Origin: Pseudidiomarina mangrovi
GTDB taxonomy: Bacteria; Pseudomonadota; Gammaproteobacteria; Enterobacterales; Alteromonadaceae
Direction: 5' to 3'
Length of the DNA stretch: 64,000 bases
Assembly: GCF_003999375.1 (NCBI RefSeq)
Contig: NZ_RJLC01000017.1
Span: 434,001-498,000 of the forward strand
Shown piece after piece: positions 30,035 through 38,836 of the stretch. The position numbers and the translations under genes are program-made. Numbering within the stretch: the first letter of the stretch is position 1; every line of letters starts with the position of its first letter. Below the pieces are notes generated by a model. It was not told where the DNA came from. It worked only from the letters and a program-made list of their open reading frames with translations, and ran no database searches.

Positions 30035-31133
30035 TTACAAACCTGATTTCAGGCTTGCTTCAATAAATGGATCAAGCGCGCCGTCAAGCACGGCTTGGGT
30101 GTTACGGTTTTCAATGCCGGTGCGTAAATCTTTAATACGCGCATCGTCGAGGACATACGAGCGAATTTGACTGCCCCAGCCAATATCTGACTTGGTGTCT
30201 TCGAGCGCTTGCTTCTCAGCCAACTGCTTCTGTAATTCCATTTCGTACAATTTTGCCCGCAGCTGCTTCATCGCCGCATCACGGTTTTTGTGCTGTGAGC
30301 GGTCCGCCTGACATTGCACCACAATGCCCGATGGCACGTGGGTAATACGAATAGCCGAGTCGGTACGGTTTACGTGCTGACCACCGGCGCCTGAGGCCCG
30401 GTAGGTATCCACCCGCAAGTCTGCTGGGTTGATCTCAATTTCAATAGAGTCGTCAATTTCAGGGTAGACAAACACCGAGGCAAACGACGTGTGACGGCGA
30501 TTACCCGAGTCAAACGGCGATTTGCGTACTAATCGGTGCACCCCAGTTTCGGTACGTAGCCAACCATAAGCGTATTCGCCTTGCACGCGCACCGTGGCGG
30601 ATTTGATGCCGGCTACTTCACCTTCAGAGAGTTCGGCGATTTCCACTTTAAATTCATGCGCGTCGGCCCAGCGTAAATACATACGCAAGAGCATGTTGGC
30701 CCAGTCTTGTGCCTCTGTTCCGCCCGAGCCTGACTGAATATCCACATAGCAATCACTTGGGTCATGCTCACCGGAAAACATCCGGCGAAACTCCAAATTT
30801 GCCAGCTGCGCTTCGAGTTGTTCGAGTTCCGCTACTGCCTCGTCATAAGTGGCTTCATCATCTGCCTCAACAGCTAAATCAACTAACCCTTCAACGTCTT
30901 CCAAGCCTTGTTGCAAGGTTCGTAAGGTATTCACCACTTGTTCCAGCGCCACCCGTTCTTTACCTAATGCCTGCGCGCGCTCTTGATTACTCCACAGCTC
31001 AGGCTGTTCGAGTTCACGCGATACTTCTTCTAAGCGCTCAACCTTATGGTCGTAGTCAAAGATACCCCCGAAGGGTTTCGCTGCGCTTACGCATCTCTTT
31101 GATGGCTACATATGTGGCATTGGTTTCAAACAT
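30035..31133 (-). CDS. prfB: Peptide chain release factor 2, with programmed +1 frameshift
   Basis: Recognises UGA and UAA stop codons. The gene is in two frames. Codons 1-25 run from ATG at 31133 ([14 protein letters not shown]...) to an in-frame TGA at 31058-31056; skipping its T restores the long frame to 30035, giving 365 residues, the E. coli length. The slip site CTT TGA C is preceded by a GGGGG internal Shine-Dalgarno. Downstream are the SPF tripeptide (KSPFDSGNR) and the catalytic GGQ loop ([11 protein letters not shown]). This is the known autoregulatory frameshift, not a broken gene. Confidence 0.97.
31056..31072 (-). promoter_or_regulatory. prfB +1 frameshift site
   Basis: On the minus strand CGGGGGTATCTTTGAC contains a Shine-Dalgarno-like G run, the slippery CTT and the in-frame UGA followed by C. 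Low RF2 levels slow UGA reading and favour the +1 shift, giving feedback control. Confidence 0.95.
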
Positions 31134-31176
31134 TTTGACGGCTCACCGAAACAAGTTCCTGAAAAAGGCGGCTATT

Positions 31177-32892
31177 CTAACGTAAAGCGACGAAATGCTC
31201 TAGTTGCAGCTGCACCGAAGTGTGACCACGGAAGTGATTTAATTGCAATGCGTACAGGGCGTGAATGCGCTGCACCGTGGGATCGGGCCAAGTCGCCACA
31301 TCAATATTGAAGGCAATAGCATCAACGGTCACTCGGTCGGGCCCCTCAAGGACCATTTTTAAATGCTTTTCGCCCACTAAGCGTTGTTGCAGCACAGTAA
31401 ACTCGCCATCAAATCGTGGCTCAGCAAAGCCCTGCCCCCACGGCCCTAAGCGCTCCAGTAACTCAACAAACGGCCGTTGAAAACCTGAGGCATCGAGTTC
31501 GCCATCAGACCACAGGGTTTGGGTTAATTGGTCGGCGCTGAGCCAGTCTGCGGCAATGGCGGTGACCGCTGTGGTGAAAGCCTCGAGATGCTGCGGCTGC
31601 AAGGTCAAACCAGCAGCCATGGCATGGCCACCAAAGCGCTCAATCAACTGTGGGTGCAAACTGTGCACGCGCTCGAGCAAATCACGAATATGTAAGCCCG
31701 GAATGGAACGCGCAGAGCCTTTGAGCGTGCCATCATCGGCTTGGGCAAAAGCGATCACCGGCCGATGCACTTGCTCTTTCATGCGCCCAGCCACTAAACC
31801 TACTACCCCTTGATGCCAATCGGCTTGATGGAGCACTAAAATAGCGGGCAGGTCGACCACATCGCGTTGTAACTCAGCTACATAATGCTGCGCTGATTCA
31901 CGCATACTGGTCTCGATACTGCGACGTTCGCGATTAAAGTCGTCTAACTGTTGCGCCAACTCCAATGCGCTGGGCAGATCCTGCGCCAACAAACACTCAA
32001 TGCCGGTGGCCATGTCGTCCAAGCGCCCAGCGGCATTAATGCGCGGCCCCAAACTGAAGCCTAGATCACTGGCCTGCAAACGCTGTGGCTCACGCCCGGC
32101 CACCTGCAACAACGCTTGAATACCGGGGCGACAATGGCCACTGCGGATCCGCTGCAGACCTTGCTGCACCAAAATACGGTTGATATCGTCAAGTTTGACC
32201 ACATCAGCCACCGTACCAAGCGCTACTAGGTCTAACCAATCGGCCAAATTGGGCACCGCCTGGCCACGTTCGCGCAATTGTTGGCGCAGCGCTAATAACA
32301 CATAAAACGCAACCCCAACGCCGGCAATGGCTTTACTGGGAAAGTTACAACCGGGCTGATTTGGATTAACAATGGCATGGGCGTTGGGCAATTCGTTACC
32401 GGGCAAGTGATGGTCAGTCACCACCACCTGTAAGCCAGCAGCACGCGCTGCATTTACCCCAGCGTGGCAGGATATCCCGCTATCGACGGTAATAATAAGC
32501 TCGGCGCCAAGGTTAATTGCTTGCGCTACCACTGCAGGAGACAAACCATAACCATCGGCAAAGCGGTTTGGCACAATGTAATGCAAGCGTTTAGCACCCA
32601 TAGCTCGCAGCACCGACACCATCAGCGCCGTGGAGGTGGCACCATCGGCATCAAAATCGCCGCAAATACAGATCACCTGGTCGCTAAGTATGGCATCAGC
32701 CACTCGGCTAGCGGCGTCAGTAATACCTTTAAGCTGCGAAAAGTGCGGTAAACGCTTGGTACTCAAGTCAAGCTGTTCAGCCTCGGTCACACCACGTCGC
32801 GCTAAAATAGCTTGTACTAACGGTGGCAAGGCCACATTCAAGACCACGGACGGTGGTGCACTGTGGCGTTTAATCACGACCTCAGACATCAT
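31177..32892 (-). CDS. recJ: Single-stranded-DNA-specific exonuclease RecJ
   Basis: 5'-3' single-strand exonuclease in recombination and mismatch repair. The 571-residue product has DHH-family metal motifs: ICGDFDADGATST (about 74-86), VTDHHLPG, the NPNQPGC and SGISCHAG blocks; the DHHA1 region has GFGGHAMAAGL-like (RFGGHAMAAGL). Start ATG at 32892 shares one base with the dsbC stop; a second ATG follows directly. Position between dsbC and prfB is as in E. coli. Confidence 0.96.
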   Translation of the reverse strand: MMSEVVIKRHSAPPSVVLNVALPPLVQAILARRGVTEAEQLDLSTKRLPHFSQLKGITDAASRVADAILSDQVICICGDFDADGATSTALMVSVLRAMGAKRLHYIVPNRFADGYGLSPAVVAQAINLGAELIITVDSGISCHAGVNAARAAGLQVVVTDHHLPGNELPNAHAIVNPNQPGCNFPSKAIAGVGVAFYVLLALRQQLRERGQAVPNLADWLDLVALGTVADVVKLDDINRILVQQGLQRIRSGHCRPGIQALLQVAGREPQRLQASDLGFSLGPRINAAGRLDDMATGIECLLAQDLPSALELAQQLDDFNRERRSIETSMRESAQHYVAELQRDVVDLPAILVLHQADWHQGVVGLVAGRMKEQVHRPVIAFAQADDGTLKGSARSIPGLHIRDLLERVHSLHPQLIERFGGHAMAAGLTLQPQHLEAFTTAVTAIAADWLSADQLTQTLWSDGELDASGFQRPFVELLERLGPWGQGFAEPRFDGEFTVLQQRLVGEKHLKMVLEGPDRVTVDAIAFNIDVATWPDPTVQRIHALYALQLNHFRGHTSVQLQLEHFVALR

Positions 32893-33656
32893 TACAAGTC
32901 AGCTAAGCGCTCAAGTAGCATCGGTAACGGCAGTAGCCCGGGAATTAACTCGCCATTTGGCAAAATAATTGCGGGTGTACCCGTCACACCAAATTTTTGC
33001 CCTAGGGCATAATGCTCAGCAACTGGGTTATCGCACCGAGCAGCAGGCACTATGCCACCATTTTTGGCCACACTCAGAGCATTCAATGGATCGCTCGAAC
33101 ACCATACATTTTGCAGGGTTTTGCCGGCACTACCGCTGACACCGCTGCGCGGATAGGCTAGATAACGCACGGTTACGCCGGCATCATGATATTGCGCCAT
33201 ATTTTGATGCAACTGCTTGCAGTAGCCGCAGGTTGGGTCGGTAAACACTGTGATCACATGTTTTTCTTGCGGAGCCGCGTAAACCAACATGGTATCGGTA
33301 TACTGCTGCAATTGCTGTTGGCGCATGCTATTTAAGCTGAGGTCGCTGATATTTACCGGCTCAGGCCCAGTAATGTCATACATACGACCGCTAATCAGCA
33401 GCGCACCATCATTGGCGACATAAAATAAGCCTTGATCGGTGATCACTTCATACACCCCAGCAATCGGCGATGGTTGTACCGACTCAACCTTAAAGCCCAC
33501 TGCAGTGAGTCGTGAGGTATCAATTGTTGCCGCATCTGCCGTGGCAGTTTCTGGCGTAGTGGTAGCCATTCGCGGTGACGCTTCACTGCAAGCACTCAAG
33601 CTCACGGCCATAGCCGCAGATAAGGCCAGCCAACTACTTACAACTTTAATGGTCAT
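32892..33656 (-). CDS. dsbC: Thiol:disulfide interchange protein DsbC with a lipoprotein signal
   Basis: Disulfide-bond isomerase of the periplasm. The 254-residue product has the active-site CGYC (Cys143-Cys146), the cis-proline TGTPA loop, and an N-terminal dimerisation domain at about 50-115. Unusually, the signal peptide ends in LSAC (Cys23), a canonical lipobox, followed by Ser and an Ala/Thr-rich linker (about 24-46). E. coli DsbC is soluble; here the protein may be anchored to a membrane, probably the outer one. It is between xerD and recJ as expected. Confidence 0.92.
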   Translation of the reverse strand: MTIKVVSSWLALSAAMAVSLSACSEASPRMATTTPETATADAATIDTSRLTAVGFKVESVQPSPIAGVYEVITDQGLFYVANDGALLISGRMYDITGPEPVNISDLSLNSMRQQQLQQYTDTMLVYAAPQEKHVITVFTDPTCGYCKQLHQNMAQYHDAGVTVRYLAYPRSGVSGSAGKTLQNVWCSSDPLNALSVAKNGGIVPAARCDNPVAEHYALGQKFGVTGTPAIILPNGELIPGLLPLPMLLERLADL

Positions 33657-33688
33657 ACCAAATTCCTATCTAACGTGTCTGAAAATAA

Positions 33689-34597
33689 TTACGCCCGTGG
33701 ATGATGCGCAGCATGCAGTTGCTGCAAGCGCTCACGTGCCACGTGGGTATAAATTTGTGTGGTGGACAAATCACTATGCCCCAACAACATCTGTAACACT
33801 CGCAAATCCGCCCCATGATTGAGTAAATGGGTAGCAAAGGCATGCCGCAGAGTATGCGGCGACAAATGCGAGCGAATATCAGCCTGCCCTGCATAGTACT
33901 TGATTCGATGCCAAAATGCTTGCCGTGTTAACGGCCCACCGCGACGCGTAATAAACAGCCAATCACAGGGCTGCCGCAATAGCTGTGGCCGCGCCTCGCG
34001 GATATAGCGCTGCAGCCAATCCAAGGCTTCTTCACCAAGTGGTACCAAGCGTTCCTTGTTGCCCTTACCGATCACCCGCACCAAGCCTTGCTGCATCGAC
34101 ACTTGGCTGGCAGTCAATTGCACCAATTCAGTGACCCGCAAGCCACTGGCATAGAGCACTTCAAGCATAGCGCGGTCACGTAATTGTATTGGATCGTCGA
34201 CCTGCGGGGCTTGCAGTAAGGCGTCAACCTCAGCTTCTGACAGACTATGCGGAATACTTTGCGGTTGCTTGGGCCGTTGCAGACGACTGCTTGGGTCAAA
34301 CGCGCAGAGCCGCTCGCTGCAGGCGTACTGATAGAATTTTTTGATGGCACTGAGAGCGCGATTGGTGCTACGTGGTGATAACCCTTGTTGCCGACGCCAG
34401 AGCAAGTAATCTTCTAATTCTGTTGCGTGAACACTGAGCAACGAGCCGCGTTGATGACTGCTCAAAAAGCGTTCAAAATTGCGTAAATCGGTTTGATAAG
34501 CACTGCTGGTATGCTTACTCACCCCTTGTTTCAGCCACAGTCGGTCTAAAAATTGGGCGATTAGTTCATCGGTTTCGGCGGCAATTGCTACACCCAT
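33689..34597 (-). CDS. xerD: Site-specific tyrosine recombinase XerD
   Basis: With XerC resolves chromosome dimers at dif under FtsK control. The 302-residue product has a SAM-like N-terminal domain (about 8-95) and the catalytic domain with YASGLRVTELV (first Arg), the HTLRHAFATHLL His/Arg pair, LGHSDLSTTQIY (His, nucleophile Tyr). The xerD-dsbC-recJ order identifies it as XerD and not XerC. No dif site is seen in the window. Confidence 0.95.
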   Translation of the reverse strand: MGVAIAAETDELIAQFLDRLWLKQGVSKHTSSAYQTDLRNFERFLSSHQRGSLLSVHATELEDYLLWRRQQGLSPRSTNRALSAIKKFYQYACSERLCAFDPSSRLQRPKQPQSIPHSLSEAEVDALLQAPQVDDPIQLRDRAMLEVLYASGLRVTELVQLTASQVSMQQGLVRVIGKGNKERLVPLGEEALDWLQRYIREARPQLLRQPCDWLFITRRGGPLTRQAFWHRIKYYAGQADIRSHLSPHTLRHAFATHLLNHGADLRVLQMLLGHSDLSTTQIYTHVARERLQQLHAAHHPRA

Positions 34598-34651
34598 GGG
34601 TTACTCATTCAGTTGCGGACAGATGGCATACGATAAATCATCATAACGGGG

Positions 34652-34679
34652 TTTACAGCCAGTCTCAATCTGCTATTAT
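34652..34679 (+). promoter_or_regulatory. Promoter of tRNA-Tyr
   Basis: TTTACA (34652-34657) and TATTAT (34674-34679) are 16 bp apart, each five of six to consensus. The predicted start is about ten bases before the mature tRNA, typical of a single tRNA gene. Confidence 0.7.
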
Positions 34680-34695
34680 GCCCGCTCGTTGCAGT

Positions 34696-34780
34696 GGAGG
34701 GGTTCCCGAGCGGTCAAAGGGATCAGACTGTAAATCTGACGGCTCAGCCTTCGCAGGTTCGAATCCTGCCCCCTCCACCA
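34696..34780 (+). tRNA. tRNA-Tyr (GTA)
   Basis: An 85-base class II tRNA with encoded CCA. The acceptor stem GGAGGGG (34696-34702) pairs with CCCCTCC before the discriminator A. The anticodon loop CTGTAAA carries GTA at 34730-34732; the long variable arm is GGCTCAGCCTTC-like; the T arm has GGTTCGAATCC. It stands alone between xerD and a convergent oxidoreductase gene. No terminator is clear in the 26 bp that follow. Confidence 0.98.
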
Positions 34781-34806
34781 ACTTCTTATCGCCTCTGCCC
34801 TTAGTT

Positions 34807-35775
34807 TTACACCACCTGTAACAGCAATTTCCCCATCGTGTCATTACCGGCTAATCGTTTCAGCGCTTGATTGGCTTCAGCCAATGGATACACGGTATCG
34901 ATACTGGTCGTTAACTGGCCCTCATTAAACAATGGCCACAACTGCTGCTGCAATTGCCTCATGATCTGGGTTTTTACTGCCACTGATTGACTCCGCAAAG
35001 TACTGCCCTGCAGCCGTTGGCGCTTGACCAGCATCAGCCCCATATCTAATTCGGCCGTGCGACCACCCAATAAACCAATCAGCAGGAGCCGACCGTCGGT
35101 GTTTAATACCTGTTGGTTACTGGCTAAATAGTTCGCGCCAACACAATCGAGGATCACGTCAGCACCGCCCCATTGTTTCACGGCGGCAACGAAATCACCC
35201 TGCTGGCGATTCCACCCTGCGCTGGCGCCGAGCGCTAGGCAGTGGGTTAACTTAGCCTCGCTACCCACGGTCACAAAACAATCAATGTGCTGCCAACGCG
35301 CTAATTGAATAGCGGCTTGACCCACTGCTGATGCCCCAGCATGAACCAGCAGCCGTTCGCCAGGCTGCAAGTGCGCCAACATAAAACAGTTAAACCACGC
35401 GGTGGCAAACACTTCACAAATGGCTGCGCCGTCAGCGAGGCTCAAGCCAGCAGGTATGGGCGCTACCTGCCCGCTTGGCACATTAACATGGCTGGCGTAA
35501 CCACCACCGCTGAGCAAGGCGCAAACGCGGTCACCCATGGCAAGGTGCTGCACTGAACTGCCGCAACCAACCACGATACCCGACACTTCCAAGCCAATAA
35601 TCGAGCTACTGCCCGGAGGTGCAGGATATAACCCAGCCAACTGCAATACATCAGCGCGATTCACTCCAGCATAATGCACTGCAATTTGCACCTCATCAGC
35701 AGCCAGTGGCGGCAGCTCCAGTGCCTGTTGGCGTAACTCGCCGTTATCATGATGCAAAGCGAACATGCTGCTCAT
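34807..35775 (-). CDS. NAD(P)H:quinone oxidoreductase, zinc-independent MDR family
   Basis: A medium-chain reductase of the quinone oxidoreductase/PIG3 type. The product has 322 residues from the ATG at 35775, which has GGAG six bases upstream; the TTG at 35790 is less likely. Visible are the GroES-like N-terminal domain (AVHYAGVNRADVLQLAGLYP), the proline-rich loop PPGSSSIIGLEVSG, and the Rossmann motif VHAGASAVGQAAIQLA. It lacks the zinc-ligand cysteines of alcohol dehydrogenases. Third gene of a GST-pirin-reductase unit; the physiological substrate is unknown. Confidence 0.85.
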   Translation of the reverse strand: MSSMFALHHDNGELRQQALELPPLAADEVQIAVHYAGVNRADVLQLAGLYPAPPGSSSIIGLEVSGIVVGCGSSVQHLAMGDRVCALLSGGGYASHVNVPSGQVAPIPAGLSLADGAAICEVFATAWFNCFMLAHLQPGERLLVHAGASAVGQAAIQLARWQHIDCFVTVGSEAKLTHCLALGASAGWNRQQGDFVAAVKQWGGADVILDCVGANYLASNQQVLNTDGRLLLIGLLGGRTAELDMGLMLVKRQRLQGSTLRSQSVAVKTQIMRQLQQQLWPLFNEGQLTTSIDTVYPLAEANQALKRLAGNDTMGKLLLQVV

Positions 35776-35793
35776 GGTAGCTCCGTTCAAGGG

Positions 35794-36621
35794 TTATGCG
35801 GTCAAGCGACCACGCTGGTAATCACCAATGGCTTGTTCAATTTCTTGCTGAGTATTCATCACAAACGGACCGTATTGCGCAATCGGCTCATTGATCGGTT
35901 GGCCAGCTAAAACGATCACACCAGCGGCCTGATCACTGCTCAACTCTAACGTACCCGTTGCCGCCAAGCGCAACAATTCACCGCGTTGCACAGTCGCACC
36001 ATTGACCTGCACCGAGCCCTGATACACGTAAGCTAAACGACAACCTTGCCCAGCGCTGGCAATACCCACGGGCGCACCGGCTTGTAATCGTGCGTCGAGC
36101 ATCAAAAACTGTTGTCCGGGTTGTTGTACGGGGCCTTTCTGAGCGGCAAACTCACCGCCAATCACGCGTACCAGTGAGGCGCCAAACTGCACCTCAGGAA
36201 TAATATTTTGTGGATAGTCAGCCCACTCTGCGGGGCTCATTTTCTCCGCGGCCGGTAGGTTGATCCACAGCTGAAAGCCCCACATCAGGCCATCTTCTTG
36301 TTTCGGCATTTCGGCATGAATAATGCCTCGCGCGGCTTTCATCCATTGCGCCCCACCGGCCTCAACCACGCCGGTATTACCGACCGAATCATTATGCTCC
36401 ATGCGACCAGCCAGCATGTAGGTAAGCGTCACAAAACCACGGTGCGGGTGCGGCGGAAAGCCGGCAATATAATCGTTAGGATTATCGGAACGAAATTCAT
36501 CCAACATTAAAAATGGGTCTTGATAACGCAAGCTCGGCTGATTGATGATACGCGTTAACTTAACGCCAGCGCCGTCTTGGGCCGGCATGCCCCGATGCCG
36601 GGTTAAAATAATCTCACTCAT
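35794..36621 (-). CDS. Pirin family protein
   Basis: A bicupin of 275 residues. The metal site of the first cupin is complete: His58, His60 (PPHPHRGF), His102 and Glu104 (GIIHAEM). Some bacterial pirins have quercetin 2,3-dioxygenase activity or act as redox sensors; the role here is unknown. It overlaps the upstream glutathionyl-hydroquinone reductase gene by 4 bp and is 18 bp from the quinone reductase gene, which suggests a shared function in quinone or aromatic detoxification. Confidence 0.9.
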   Translation of the reverse strand: MSEIILTRHRGMPAQDGAGVKLTRIINQPSLRYQDPFLMLDEFRSDNPNDYIAGFPPHPHRGFVTLTYMLAGRMEHNDSVGNTGVVEAGGAQWMKAARGIIHAEMPKQEDGLMWGFQLWINLPAAEKMSPAEWADYPQNIIPEVQFGASLVRVIGGEFAAQKGPVQQPGQQFLMLDARLQAGAPVGIASAGQGCRLAYVYQGSVQVNGATVQRGELLRLAATGTLELSSDQAAGVIVLAGQPINEPIAQYGPFVMNTQQEIEQAIGDYQRGRLTA

Positions 36622-37574
36622 AACACAGCTCCACGCCCATGCGGCGCATCAAAGTCTAGTTGTGGGCCAACTGGGACAATCCCAGTTGGATTAATCATAC
36701 GGTGACTGGCGTAGTAATGGGTCTTAATATGATCCATCACCACGGTTTCAGCAATGCCCGGATGTTGATAAAGCGCGCGGGTATAAGCTGATAAATTTGG
36801 ATAATCACTAATCCGTTGACGATTGGTCTTAAAGTGCGAATAGTACACTGCGTCAAATCGAATTAAGGTGGTAAACAAACGCCAGTCGGCCTCGGTGACT
36901 TGATCACCGGCAATAAATGCCTGCTGACTGAGCACTTCTTCAAGCCGATCAAGCTCAGCAAACAGCTCAGCAAACGCCTCTTCATAAGGCTCTTTACTGG
37001 TCGCAAAGCCGCATTTGTATACGCCGTTGTTAATGCGATGATAGACCCGCTCATTGACTGCATCAATCTGCTCAGCCAATGCCGCCGGATAAAAATCAAG
37101 GGTATTGCCGGTCAGCTCGTTAAAGCTCGTGTTGAACATCCGAATGATGTCCGCGGACTCGTTACTGACGACCGTCTGTAACTTTTTGTCCCACAGCACA
37201 GGTACGGTGACGCGCCCGCTATAATTGGCATCCGCCTTGGTATACAACTGATGCAAATAATCCAAACCATACAGGCCATCATTGAGCGGTACGGCGGCAA
37301 ACTCCCAGCCACTCTCCAACATTAACGGGTCAACCACCGATACCGTGATATGCGGCTCTAGGCCTTTTAAGCGGCGAAAAATTAGCGTTCGGTGCGCCCA
37401 TGGGCAGGCATAAGATACATACAAATGATAGCGCCCGCTTTCCGCCGCAAAGCGCGCCCGACTATCCGCCTCGATGTGGTTACGAAACTGTGCCTCACTA
37501 CGCTCAAAACGGCCGCCAGTGCTATCAGTGTCATACCATTTATCGTACCATTTGCCGTCAACCAGTAAACCCAT
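36618..37574 (-). CDS. Glutathionyl-hydroquinone reductase (xi-class GST, YqjG/PcpF type)
   Basis: Reduces glutathionyl-hydroquinones to hydroquinones. The product is 318 residues from the ATG at 37574, preceded by AAGGAGAC; the longer start at 37640 adds 22 residues not seen in the family. The catalytic Cys57 lies in the class motif YACPWAHR (55-62); the thioredoxin-like half runs to about 150, the all-helical GST C-domain follows. First gene of a three-gene unit with pirin and a quinone oxidoreductase. Confidence 0.92.
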   Translation of the reverse strand: MGLLVDGKWYDKWYDTDSTGGRFERSEAQFRNHIEADSRARFAAESGRYHLYVSYACPWAHRTLIFRRLKGLEPHITVSVVDPLMLESGWEFAAVPLNDGLYGLDYLHQLYTKADANYSGRVTVPVLWDKKLQTVVSNESADIIRMFNTSFNELTGNTLDFYPAALAEQIDAVNERVYHRINNGVYKCGFATSKEPYEEAFAELFAELDRLEEVLSQQAFIAGDQVTEADWRLFTTLIRFDAVYYSHFKTNRQRISDYPNLSAYTRALYQHPGIAETVVMDHIKTHYYASHRMINPTGIVPVGPQLDFDAPHGRGAVL

Positions 37575-37670
37575 GGTGTTGTCTCCTTGCGTTGATAAAC
37601 ACTGAGTATATACGTGATCAAATCGAATAAAGATTGCCAAATTACGGATGTTTAATTCTAAAAAAACGAA

Positions 37671-38834
37671 TTATTGACGGGCGTCTTGGATTAGTGACTT
37701 CGCTACCTCGGCACTCAGGCGATCGGCATCTTGTTGCAACAACGCGTGCAACTGATCGAATTGATCCAGTAACGGCTGATTGGATTGATTAAGCAGTAAT
37801 TCTATCTCGGTCACTAAACGCTCAACGGTAACCTCGGCTTGCACCAACTCCGGTACCAATCGACGCCCTGCTAGTAAGTTAGGTAGACTAAAAAACGCAG
37901 CTTTAAATAAGCGTTTAATAATCACGTAACTCAGCCAACTGAAACGATAAGCAACCACCATGGGCCGTTTTATCAGCATAGCTTCAAGGGTCACGGTACC
38001 CGAGGTTAGCAGAAGTACATCGGCAGCTGCCATCACCGTTCTCGCCTGCCCGCTTACTACCTGTATCGCTAGATTGGGCGCGTAACGCTGCTGTAATTGT
38101 TGAAACTGCTGGGCACGTGCTGGCGAAATCATTGGCGCAATAAAACGCCAATCGGCATGCCGCTCAGCAAGTCGACTTGCCGCTTGTAAAAACAGCGGTG
38201 CCAAACGTTGTAACTCACCACTGCGGCTGCCGGGCAACAGTGCAATCAGCCGCTGCTCATGATTCACGGTCAACTGCAACTGCTGGCGGGCGGCATCACG
38301 ATCACTTTGCCGCTGAATACTGTCCGCTAAGGGGTGGCCAACAAAAGTCGCAGCAAGCTGGTGTTGATCATAAAAGGCTTTCTCAAACGGCAGTAAACAG
38401 AGCACATGATCAACCGCCTGCTTAATACCGTGAATGCGTCCCTGACGCCAAGCCCAAACTGAGGGACTGACATAATGCATGGTGGGAATACCAACTGCTT
38501 TTAAGCGCTTGGCAATGGGTAGGTTAAAATCGGGTGCATCAATACCAATATAAACCGCCGGCGGCTGCTCAATGAACCGCTTAATAACGCTACGCCGATG
38601 GCGCAAAAGCCGCGGTAAATGGCGCAGTACTTCGGCGAGACCCATCACCGCTAGGTCATCCATGGGCAGCAAGCTATCAAAGCCCTGTGCCTGCATCAGC
38701 GGGCCACCCACACCAACAAACTCGGCGTTTGGAAAATGCTGTTTTAATTCTCTGATCAGCCCAGCACCAAGTAAATCGCCGGAGTGTTCGCCGGCGACCA
38801 GAGCAATGGTAATGGCTTGATGATGCTGTGTCAC
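37671..38834 (-). CDS. lpxB: Lipid-A-disaccharide synthase
   Basis: Membrane-associated glycosyltransferase that joins lipid X and UDP-diacylglucosamine. The 387-residue product has GEHSGDLLGAGLI near the N-terminus, GIDAPDFNLP, VSPSVWAWRQGR and LLPGSRSGELQRL. GTG at 38834, 2 bp after lpxA. In E. coli rnhB and dnaE follow; here the cluster stops and a GST gene lies beyond, so the synteny breaks at this point. Confidence 0.96.
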   Translation of the reverse strand: MTQHHQAITIALVAGEHSGDLLGAGLIRELKQHFPNAEFVGVGGPLMQAQGFDSLLPMDDLAVMGLAEVLRHLPRLLRHRRSVIKRFIEQPPAVYIGIDAPDFNLPIAKRLKAVGIPTMHYVSPSVWAWRQGRIHGIKQAVDHVLCLLPFEKAFYDQHQLAATFVGHPLADSIQRQSDRDAARQQLQLTVNHEQRLIALLPGSRSGELQRLAPLFLQAASRLAERHADWRFIAPMISPARAQQFQQLQQRYAPNLAIQVVSGQARTVMAAADVLLLTSGTVTLEAMLIKRPMVVAYRFSWLSYVIIKRLFKAAFFSLPNLLAGRRLVPELVQAEVTVERLVTEIELLLNQSNQPLLDQFDQLHALLQQDADRLSAEVAKSLIQDARQ

Positions 38835-38836
38835 GG

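Noticed and set aside
37645-37675. T-rich stretch after lpxB as a terminator
   Set aside because: No stable stem precedes the T-run; only a 4-bp GACG/GTC-like pairing is possible.
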